This document shows, in pieces, positions 1-5,170 of a stretch of 8,503 nucleotides of DNA (position 1 is its first letter; every line of letters begins with the position of its first letter). The position numbers were made by a program, and so were the translations under genes. The notes beneath the pieces are model-generated. The model saw only the letters and a program-made list of their open reading frames with translations, was not told the DNA's origin and did not search any database. This stretch comes from an uncultured Prevotellaceae bacterium (lineage in GTDB: Bacteria > Bacteroidota > Bacteroidia > Bacteroidales > Bacteroidaceae). The stretch is taken from the NCBI GenBank assembly GCA_946624335.1, contig CAMOSA010000105.1, forward strand, positions 1 through 8,503, read 5' to 3'.

Positions 1-562
1 GCTCGGGGTAAGGGGCGGTGTAGACGTGCGTGTACATCCCTGATGACCAATCCTGGCCGGGAGGGCGATGGAAGCTGAAGCTGACGGCCTCACGGGCATT
101 GCTGTAGTGGATGCCGCCATCGCCGCGCCACGAGCCAAGAGCCAGGTCGCCGTCGCGCCAGGCCATAGACAGGCGGATGGTGTCGCACTCCTTGTTGTGG
201 ACTTCGTACATATAACTCTCTGATGCCTCGGCGGCGAGGGCGCTGAAGGTGCTGCGGATGAGGTCGACAGCCTCCGCGGTGCGCTGCTTCTTCACCGTTT
301 CCGCGCTGTCTATCCTTTGCCTGAAGGCTCTCAGCTCGGCTGCCGACATTTTCTCAATCATTCCCTTCGAGATATTAGCAGTCAAGGATGAAATGTAGAG
401 GTTCGACGTCCATCGCTGTTCGATGCCGCGAGCGCTGCGCTGAGTATGAGAGAGGTTGAAACCTTGCTCCTTCAACGCCTTTTCGAGCTCTTGCAGGCGG
501 GCATTGGGCTGCGCACAGAGGGATAACGGAAGCAGAAATAGAAATATCAATGACTTTTTCAT
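1..562 (-). CDS. Exported protein of unknown function (3' end outside window), third gene of the sigma/anti-sigma operon
   Basis: An open frame runs from an ATG at 562 to the window edge: 187 codons without a stop, so the C-terminus is missing. The first ~18 residues (MKKSLIFLFLLPLSLCAQPN) are a clear signal peptide: two lysines, a leucine/phenylalanine core, and a probable cut after CA, before Gln18. The Cys at 16 is preceded by Leu, a poor lipobox, so signal peptidase I export is more likely than a lipoprotein. The mature part starts with a charged helical stretch (about residues 20-110, rich in E, K, R, A), followed by a Trp/Gly/Tyr-rich part (about 117-187) that looks like beta structure. 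I recognise no family. It begins 28 bp after the putative anti-sigma gene on the same strand, so it is probably co-transcribed and may be an output or partner of that envelope-signalling system (inference). I am sure of the reading frame, not of the function. Confidence 0.8.
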   Translation of the reverse strand, partial: MKKSLIFLFLLPLSLCAQPNARLQELEKALKEQGFNLSHTQRSARGIEQRWTSNLYISSLTANISKGMIEKMSAAELRAFRQRIDSAETVKKQRTAEAVDLIRSTFSALAAEASESYMYEVHNKECDTIRLSMAWRDGDLALGSWRGDGGIHYSNAREAVSFSFHRPPGQDWSSGMYTHVYTAPYPE

Positions 563-590
563 ATTATATAGATGTATGTAATGGAGAACA

Positions 591-1310
591 TTATTTGACA
601 GGGCCAGTCAGTTTGGCAACCATGGCCTCAACGCGCTCGCCACGACTGCGGATGTCGCACATCTCAGCTTCAATGAATTCATAGGAATCTTCGTCTGGCG
701 AAAGAGGATGGAGACGGATGTCTTCCGTTTGTTGTTCGGCCTCAGCAGCAGCCAGCAAGGGTTCCTCGGCCAACTCCTCCTGTGGGAGAGAGGGATTCTC
801 TGCAACCGAAGGCATAATCATAGGCTGGACCGTTTTTCTTTTACGTCTATACGTGTGGGACGATGCGACTGGACGTGTGGGACGATACGACTGGACGTGT
901 GAGACGATGCGACTGGACGTGTGAGCCGATGCGACTGGATGCGTTGCCGTAATGCTCTGGGTGGATGGGCGCGTCTCATGGGTGAGACTGGTGCCATCGG
1001 CAGGACGTTGGAGCGAGGCTGAATGATAGAGGGCTACGCCAAGACCTGCTGTCAGCACAAATGCAGCGACCGCTACCCAGCGCCAGAAAAGGGGGCGACG
1101 GCGGCGACGACTGATGATGTCATCGTAGAGCGCTTCGCCCAGCGTCAGTTCACCCAGCATGAGGCGGACGGCCTGCCAGTCTTCGGGAAGGTCTTCGCCA
1201 GCGTTTTTAGCAGCCTCGTGGAGGGCCAAGGCCAGACGGCGCTCTTCCTCGGGAGTGCTCTCGGCAGCTAAGTAGCGGACGACGAGTGATTGTATCTCTT
1301 GAGTTTTCAT
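591..1310 (-). CDS. Single-pass membrane protein, putative anti-sigma factor, with repeat-encoded linker
   Basis: 239 residues. The N-terminal ~70 residues are hydrophilic and helical (EEERRLALALHEAAK, then an acidic DLPEDW segment) and should be cytoplasmic. A basic RRRRR cluster (69-73) precedes one transmembrane helix at about 76-95 (positive-inside rule), leaving ~140 residues in the periplasm. The periplasmic part opens with a Ser/Thr/Arg/His-rich linker, partly encoded by four 22-bp DNA repeats (residues 125 to about 154, where PVASAHT returns as PVASSHT exactly 22 residues later), followed by an acidic Pro/Glu/Ala-rich tail. The start overlaps the sigma-factor stop (ATGA, 1310-1307), implying translational coupling. 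Topology and position match anti-sigma factors of ECF operons, but I see no zinc-binding HxxxCxxC motif, so the role is inferred from context. Short repetitive linkers like this are usually poorly conserved. It could instead be an unrelated membrane partner of the sigma factor. Confidence 0.8.
   Translation of the reverse strand: MKTQEIQSLVVRYLAAESTPEEERRLALALHEAAKNAGEDLPEDWQAVRLMLGELTLGEALYDDIISRRRRRPLFWRWVAVAAFVLTAGLGVALYHSASLQRPADGTSLTHETRPSTQSITATHPVASAHTSSRIVSHVQSYRPTRPVASSHTYRRKRKTVQPMIMPSVAENPSLPQEELAEEPLLAAAEAEQQTEDIRLHPLSPDEDSYEFIEAEMCDIRSRGERVEAMVAKLTGPVK
851..938. repeat. Four tandem 22-bp repeats inside the putative anti-sigma gene
   Basis: Units start at 851, 873, 895 and 917. 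The unit reads ACGTGTGGGACGATGCGACT followed by GG, and neighbouring copies differ by one base (position 15 in copy 2, position 8 in copies 3 and 4, position 10 in copy 4). A fifth, degenerate start follows at 939. On the coding strand the array begins exactly at codon 125. Since 22 is not divisible by 3, successive units are read in three different frames (PVASAHT, then SRIV.HV, QSYRPTR and PVASSHT); none contains a stop. Confidence 0.95.
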
Positions 1311-1816
1311 TGTCTGAGGCGTTGTTTGAGTTCGGTGAGCAGTTTCTTTCGTGCAGTGGAAATCATAGATTTAACCGAGGGCTTCTGAATGCCTGTCTGC
1401 GCGGTAATCTCGTCGAGGGTGAGTCCTTCGAGTTGGCGCATCTCGAAGAGCTCGCGTTCTCGAGGTTTCAGACGGGCGATGGCATCGGCCAGAATGGTCT
1501 GTGCATCCTTCGCTTCAAGGATATCTTGAGGGGAAGGAGATAAAACAGGTACAGAACACGATGGTGAGCTGTCGGACAGCGTAGCCATGAGTGCATGACG
1601 GCGACGCCAGCTGACGCAACAGTTTTTTGTCACACGCACGGCCAGACCTTCGATATTGCGCTCAGGGTCGATGCGTTCGCAGTAGCGCCATAGGGCGAGC
1701 ATCGACTCTTGCACGACGTCCTCGGCATCTTCGTCCGAGCCGAAGAAATCGAGGGCGATGCGCAGCATGAGCGGTCGCAGACGAGCGGCGGTATGTTCGA
1801 ATTCTGAGCGTGTCAT
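1307..1816 (-). CDS. ECF-type RNA polymerase sigma factor (sigma-70 family)
   Basis: 169 residues, the normal size for a group IV (ECF) sigma factor that directs RNA polymerase to a dedicated promoter set. Region 2 spans about residues 10-75, with the core-binding signature DAEDVVQESMLALWR (30-44) and a basic WRRRH end. After a Ser/Pro linker (about 80-98), region 4 occupies 105-167: LKPREREL, then the helix-turn-helix LTLDEITAQTGIQKPSVKS and a basic ARKKLL recognition end. There is no SnoaL-like C-terminal extension. The start at 1816 gives the full region 2; no Shine-Dalgarno is visible, as usual in Bacteroidetes. The stop overlaps the next gene's start by 4 bp, and the membrane protein there is the likely cognate anti-sigma factor. 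The target promoters cannot be read from this window. The 65-bp gap upstream shows no recognisable housekeeping promoter, so the gene may be read from upstream or be autoregulated. Confidence 0.93.
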   Translation of the reverse strand: MTRSEFEHTAARLRPLMLRIALDFFGSDEDAEDVVQESMLALWRYCERIDPERNIEGLAVRVTKNCCVSWRRRHALMATLSDSSPSCSVPVLSPSPQDILEAKDAQTILADAIARLKPRERELFEMRQLEGLTLDEITAQTGIQKPSVKSMISTARKKLLTELKQRLRQ

Positions 1817-1881
1817 ACACCTATATTACGCCACCGCAAGCGAAAAGTTAAGTCGAAAGGGACGTTTTCTATCAAAAAGCC

Positions 1882-2607
1882 TCAGCGCGTAATCGTCAAA
1901 GCCGTGAGGCGGATGTGACTCCACGTGGTACGAAAGGCAAACCAGCCGTGGAGCAGGGGAGTGGGGTCGATATAATCCACCAGCAATTCATCATCGATAT
2001 AATAGCGCGTGCGCCCGTCGGCCGTCATCTCAATACGGACATCGTACCAATGGTTGGGACGCAGCAGATGGGCGGAATCAGTATATTCCACGAGCACAGG
2101 CGGACGACGGTCGGCGACGGTCACGGCCAGCGTATCGCCATCATAACGGCGGAAGCGCGTAGTGGTGTTAGAATTGCCGCCGAAGCCGAGATAGTAACAT
2201 TGCAGGCGGTAGCTCTCCACGAAGCGGCCCGACCGTTGTCCTATGGTACGCAAAGGCGAGGAGGCCTCGCCATGAGTCACGGGGACTGTGGCCATCCAAA
2301 AACAGTTGAGATCAGACAGACGGTCACACGGGCCGCCCTCGACGACCACACAGGCGCGGTATTCAATCGTGCACGGCGCCGTCAGCGGCTCTTCCCACCA
2401 GAGCGAGAGACCCCGAGGCGTGGTGATGTCAAGCGTATCGCCCCGCAACAACACCCGCGCAGCACCCGACTCCGCCTCGATGCGCCAGGCTGCGCAAGCT
2501 GAGCTCGGAATGAAGAATGAAGAGTAAAAAATGAAAAATAAAAGTAACAGTTGCCAACGAAGGCGCCGGCGACCACAACACATCATTATTATCCGCTTAC
2601 GTCTCAT
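1882..2607 (-). CDS. Secreted DUF6250-like protein, probable concanavalin-type fold
   Basis: 241 residues. A long, Arg-rich N-terminus (MRRKRIIMM..., 1-18) precedes a hydrophobic core (19-34) and a probable cleavage after SACAA (about residue 40); a start at Met8 or Met9 would give a more usual signal peptide. The mature ~200 residues are rich in aromatic residues and beta-strand-like patterns: LSLWWEEPL (68-76), a CDRLSDLNCFWMA segment (94-106), YYLGFGGNSNTTTRFRRY (138-155), NHWYDVRIEMT (185-195) with YYIDDELLVDY (202-212), and GWFAFRTTWSHIRL near the end. The GGN-N-TTTRFRRY block and the 'hWYdVRIe...yyIDdelv' block remind me of Bacteroidetes DUF6250/LamG-like exported proteins found near pectin-degradation genes, but I could not confirm this by search. 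No catalytic residue can be assigned. It lies 65 bp upstream of the sigma gene on the same strand and 36 bp after the SDR gene. The hydrophobic signal core is encoded by an AT-rich repeat-like stretch (2509-2546). Confidence 0.85.
   Translation of the reverse strand: MRRKRIIMMCCGRRRLRWQLLLLFFIFYSSFFIPSSACAAWRIEAESGAARVLLRGDTLDITTPRGLSLWWEEPLTAPCTIEYRACVVVEGGPCDRLSDLNCFWMATVPVTHGEASSPLRTIGQRSGRFVESYRLQCYYLGFGGNSNTTTRFRRYDGDTLAVTVADRRPPVLVEYTDSAHLLRPNHWYDVRIEMTADGRTRYYIDDELLVDYIDPTPLLHGWFAFRTTWSHIRLTALTITR
2509..2546. repeat. AT-rich GAAGAATGAAGAGT/AAAAATGAAAAATAA repeat segment inside a coding region
   Basis: This A-rich run on the plus strand resembles the 'GTGAAAAATGAAAAATAAGAGTA' part of the dispersed element at 5044-5123 (shared core AAAAATGAAAAATAA then A/G AGTA). 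Read on the minus strand it encodes about residues 21-34 of the secreted protein, a run of Leu, Phe, Ile, Tyr and Ser that forms most of the signal peptide's hydrophobic core. It may be a truncated member of the same repeat family or simply convergent low-complexity sequence. Confidence 0.5.
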
Positions 2608-2619
2608 ATCGCGAACTAA

Positions 2620-2651
2620 TTAACGTGTTAATGTGTTAATTTGTTAATGTG
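2620..2651. repeat. Four tandem 8-bp repeats (TTAAyGTG-type)
   Basis: Units TTAACGTG, TTAATGTG, TTAATTTG and TTAATGTG follow one another without spacing, and a decayed fifth unit (TCAACCTG) follows. The array lies between the secreted-protein start (2607) and the SDR gene, and the last unit supplies the SDR stop codon (2644-2646) and its last two residues. Repeats of this look are common between genes in Bacteroidales (recollection, not searched). Confidence 0.85.
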
Positions 2652-3372
2652 TCAACCTGATTCTCCTCCACAACCATCGCGGCACAAGCCGCCAAGCGGC
2701 CGTCAGCAAACGGTAGCGCCAGTCTATGATACGGACGTGGCGGCGCTTCTTTATCGACTGGACAATGTCGCGAGCCACCCGCTCAGGCTTCATCAACATA
2801 GGATAAGGGAAGTTGTCGTTCAGCAAGGCGGTATCCACGAAGCCTGGACGTATATCCAAAAAATGAACCCTAAGGTTGCGTTGGTGAGCCTGCTGTTCCA
2901 GTGCCTCGAGGTAGGTAGCCTGAAGCGCTTTCGTGGCAGAATAAGCGGGTGCGGGTCCCAGACCCTTGGTTCCGGCAATGGAGGTGATGGCAGCTATAGT
3001 CCCCTCCTTGTCTCCCAAATAGCGATAGGCGGCACCTACCATACTCATAAAGCCAACAGCATTTGTCTCAGCCGTGCGTAGCTCGATCCCTGCCTCCAAC
3101 GTAGGGTTCTGCTTACCGATTCCCGAGGCATGAAAATAAAGATCCATGCCTCCGAGGCGATTGATGAGAGCGAGCAGACGTTCCTCGGCATCAGCCTGTG
3201 TAACGTCTATCGACATCACCTCAATGCGCTCTGGTGCCAGAGCTTTCAGCTCCAACAACTTATCCTCACGCCGAGCTGCCACGCCCAGCGTCCAGCCCTC
3301 AGCCAGCAACAACTTGGCCACCTCAAGGCCTATGCCCGAGCTGGCTCCAACAATGATACCCTTTTTCATCAT
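2644..3372 (-). CDS. Short-chain dehydrogenase/reductase (classical SDR)
   Basis: 242 residues, the usual size of a classical SDR, a Rossmann-fold NAD(P)H-dependent oxidoreductase in the cytoplasm. Visible motifs: the dinucleotide-binding GASSGIG (9-15); an AARRE segment after beta2 (32-36), whose arginines suggest NADP(H); a D-V-T turn (56-58); a HASG block in place of NNAG (81-84); Asn104; and the catalytic Ser131, Tyr144 and Lys148 in YSATK, followed by RPGFVDT (175-181). The last ~40 residues are basic and Trp-rich (DWRYRLLTAAWRLVPRWLWRR), an amphipathic tail that could touch the membrane (inference). The substrate cannot be predicted. The gene starts with two ATG codons (3372 and 3369). 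It follows msrA by 70 bp, with a dispersed repeat in between. The final THR-HIS-stop codons lie inside the 8-bp repeat array, so the C-terminus may have been set by repeat insertion. Confidence 0.95.
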   Translation of the reverse strand: MMKKGIIVGASSGIGLEVAKLLLAEGWTLGVAARREDKLLELKALAPERIEVMSIDVTQADAEERLLALINRLGGMDLYFHASGIGKQNPTLEAGIELRTAETNAVGFMSMVGAAYRYLGDKEGTIAAITSIAGTKGLGPAPAYSATKALQATYLEALEQQAHQRNLRVHFLDIRPGFVDTALLNDNFPYPMLMKPERVARDIVQSIKKRRHVRIIDWRYRLLTAAWRLVPRWLWRRIRLTH

Positions 3373-3387
3373 TTATAGTAACTCTTA

Positions 3388-3468
3388 GGCCCCCTCCGAC
3401 TCCCCCCAAAGGGGGAGGGAATGTATGTTGTAGAAGATACTCTTATTTTTTATTTTTCACTTTTCTCG
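3388..3468 (-). repeat. Dispersed ~80-bp repeat, copy 1 (inverted relative to copy 2)
   Basis: Starts with a GC-rich imperfect palindrome (7-bp stem CTCCCCC/GGGGGAG with loop CAAA, 3400-3417), followed by TATGTTGTAGAAGATACTC and an AT-rich tail. Reverse-complementing 5044-5123 gives almost the same sequence: a 27-bp perfect block covering the TATGTTG...ATTTTT part, then a 14-bp perfect block after one mismatch, with a few indels in the G/C part. It fills the gap between the SDR and msrA genes and supplies the msrA stop codon and its last residues. Lacking any ORF, it resembles a MITE- or REP-like element. Confidence 0.85.
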
Positions 3469-3952
3469 CCATCTCAAACAACTCGAGCGGCAAGTGGCAA
3501 TAACCATCGGGGTTCTTGTCGAGGTAGTCCTGATGATATTCCTCGGCACGATAGAAATTACGCAGCGGCTCCACCTCCACGACGATGGGCTCGTCGAGCA
3601 GCGCCTGCTGCTCTGCAAACACCTTACGGATTACGGGCAGGGCGGCCTCGTCGGTATAGTAGACACCTGTGCGGTAACGCGTGCCCTCGTCGTGTCCCTG
3701 ACGGTTGAGGCTCGTTGGCTCGATGGCCTTGAAAAACATATTCAGCAGAAACTCCAAATCGGCCACGCGCTCGTCGTAGCAGATGCGCACCGTCTCGGCA
3801 TAACCCGTAGTGTCGGTATACACCTCTTTATATGTCGGTGCCTCGGTGTGACCGTTGGCAAAGCCCACCTCGGTCTCCACGACGCCCTCTATCTGCTTGA
3901 AGAAATGCTCGGTGCCCCAGAAGCAGCCGCCGGCAAGGTAAATCTCTTTCAT
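3443..3952 (-). CDS. msrA: Peptide-methionine (S)-S-oxide reductase MsrA
   Basis: 169 residues, a complete single-domain MsrA that reduces the S-epimer of methionine sulfoxide in proteins, with thioredoxin as usual reductant. The catalytic Cys10 sits in the diagnostic GGCFWG near the N-terminus. Other family blocks are VGFANGHTEAPTY (29-41), GYAETV (50-55), an RTGVYYT strand (94-100), FYRAEEYHQDYL (133-144) and the GYCH block with Cys152, a plausible resolving cysteine. No MsrB domain is fused and none is seen nearby. No signal peptide, so it acts in the cytoplasm. The start at 3952 places GCFWG where the family expects it. The terminal KVKNKK tail and stop lie within the dispersed repeat at 3388-3468, so this basic tail is probably not ancestral. 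An array of palindromes lies 80 bp upstream. Confidence 0.97.
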   Translation of the reverse strand: MKEIYLAGGCFWGTEHFFKQIEGVVETEVGFANGHTEAPTYKEVYTDTTGYAETVRICYDERVADLEFLLNMFFKAIEPTSLNRQGHDEGTRYRTGVYYTDEAALPVIRKVFAEQQALLDEPIVVEVEPLRNFYRAEEYHQDYLDKNPDGYCHLPLELFEMARKVKNKK

Positions 3953-4031
3953 AATCTGTAAGTGATATTCTAATAATTTGAATTTCTATACTTTAGCCTA
4001 ACACACATCTATCGCCGCTTTGTCCTGCAAA

Positions 4032-4105
4032 AACCCTTAAGGGTTATGCCCAGAACCCTTAAGGGTTATTGCCCGAACCCTTAAGGGTTTTTGGCCGAAC
4101 CCTTG
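4032..4105. repeat. Array of 14-bp perfect palindromes AACCCTTAAGGGTT with 22-bp period
   Basis: Perfect copies at 4032-4045, 4054-4067 and 4076-4089, and a half copy (AACCCTT) at 4098, all spaced exactly 22 bp apart. The 8-bp spacers (ATGCCCAG, ATTGCCCG, TTTGGCCG) share a GCCC/GGCC core. The array lies between the panE stop (4125) and the msrA start (3952). On the minus strand the last palindrome is followed by TTTTTGC, so it could end panE transcription. The two-helical-turn spacing would also suit a regulator binding cooperatively upstream of msrA. Nothing in the sequence decides between these. Confidence 0.9.
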
Positions 4106-4124
4106 GGCTTATAGTTTCAACACG

Positions 4125-5030
4125 TCAACGTGACATGAACAGCAGCTCGCGCTCGAGCATCTCCAAGCGTGGCATCTCGAATCCAGCGGCACGGGCATCG
4201 GCTATCGGGCGGGTGTAGAGATAGTAGATCTCCATCGGCCGGCGGTAATCGTAGTCGAGGCGCATTGAGGGTGAGTAGGGCACCATGTCGTCGGTCATCG
4301 CCAGCATTTTCTCCACGAAATCCTCGTTGATGGTCTCTATGCCGAGGGCGTGGGCTGCACCTACGACCTCCATCATCTGCTCACGTATGAGCTGTCGTGT
4401 GGCCGGGTGCTTAACGAGCTGGTCCGTCTGCGTCTGCAAGGCCACTGTCATCCCGTTGAATGGCATATTCCATACCGCCTTGCGCCATCGTGCCTCGAGG
4501 TAGTTGACCTCATGGGCGTCGATACCTGCCGCTATGAAGTCGGCCAGGACCGACGCAAAGAAGCTCTCGTCCGTGCACGAATAGTTGCCGAGGTTGATGC
4601 TGCCATAACATTGGTGCGAGATCACTCCCGGCTCGGTCTTCGACGAGCAGATGAAGGCCAGACCGGCCGCCAGCGGCTGACTGGGAAACCACTCCTGAAC
4701 GTCGGGCTCCACACCGATACCGTTCTGAATGAGCACCACCAACGTCCCTGCGTGCAGCAAGGGAGGCAGCAGCGTGCGCAGCAAGTGCTCATTGGTCGTC
4801 TTCAGTCCCACGAGCACCACATCGGCCTGGGGCATCGCTGCGACATCACCGTAAGCGTGAACCTGGGGCAACGCAAAATCGCCGTCGCACGAGTTCACAC
4901 GTAATCCGTGCTCGCGGACATAATCATAATCGTTGTGCAGCAGAAAGTGCACCTCTCGGCCTGCACGTGCCAGCTTGGCTCCGTAGTAGCCTCCAATAGC
5001 TCCAGTCCCTACGACGGCATATGTTAGCAT
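4125..5030 (-). CDS. panE: 2-dehydropantoate 2-reductase (ketopantoate reductase) family protein
   Basis: 301 residues, the normal length of PanE/ApbA, which reduces ketopantoate to pantoate with NADPH in pantothenate (CoA) synthesis. The N-terminal Rossmann motif GTGAIGGYYG (8-17) begins immediately after the start. The VGLKTTN strand (74-80) and IQNG (101-104) are characteristic. The C-terminal all-helical domain carries the catalytic lysine in RWRKAVWNMPFNGMT (Lys184, Asn188) and the SPSMRLDYDYRRPMEI block (254-268), with Glu267 at the position of the conserved active-site glutamate. The usual 'G-R-T-E' is here RRPME, so a related 2-oxoacid could be the substrate in vivo. No other pantothenate gene is present in the window. 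It lies 140 bp after mutS, separated by dispersed repeat copy 2, and has no visible Shine-Dalgarno. Confidence 0.92.
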   Translation of the reverse strand: MLTYAVVGTGAIGGYYGAKLARAGREVHFLLHNDYDYVREHGLRVNSCDGDFALPQVHAYGDVAAMPQADVVLVGLKTTNEHLLRTLLPPLLHAGTLVVLIQNGIGVEPDVQEWFPSQPLAAGLAFICSSKTEPGVISHQCYGSINLGNYSCTDESFFASVLADFIAAGIDAHEVNYLEARWRKAVWNMPFNGMTVALQTQTDQLVKHPATRQLIREQMMEVVGAAHALGIETINEDFVEKMLAMTDDMVPYSPSMRLDYDYRRPMEIYYLYTRPIADARAAGFEMPRLEMLERELLFMSR

Positions 5031-5043
5031 GATGAATTGTTTT

Positions 5044-5123
5044 CGAGTGAAAAGTGAAAAATGAAAAATAAGAGTATCTTCTACAACATATATTCCCCAC
5101 CCTTGGGGGGATTCGGAGGGGTC
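5044..5123 (+). repeat. Dispersed ~80-bp repeat, copy 2
   Basis: Inverted partner of 3388-3468: an AT-rich part (GTGAAAAATGAAAAATAAGA), then the AGTATCTTCTACAACATA block, then a G/C-rich palindromic part up to 5123. It fills most of the gap between the mutS stop (5171) and the panE start (5030). On the mutS transcript its G/C part can fold, with further pairing from the adjoining GGGGGAGG at 5124-5135, and may help end mutS transcription, although no immediate U-tract follows. Confidence 0.85.
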
Positions 5124-5170
5124 TCCTCCCCCTTTGGTCTGCCGGAGTGTCCTGACTCATGACTGAACAC

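Noticed and set aside
851..938. CRISPR array
   Set aside because: The units are directly adjacent with no unique spacers, lie inside a coding frame, and no cas gene is present.
1915..2502. A 195-codon plus-strand open frame
   Set aside because: Antisense to the secreted-protein gene, which has a signal peptide and family-like motifs; the antisense product looks like random composition.
4000..4032. A TTTG...TAGATGTG promoter for msrA on the minus strand (about 4031-4004)
   Set aside because: The -7 part has a mismatch and the spacing to TTTG is about 16 bp, shorter than usual, so I do not annotate it.
4032..4105. CRISPR array
   Set aside because: Repeats are 14-bp palindromes with 8-bp related spacers, far shorter than CRISPR units, without cas genes.
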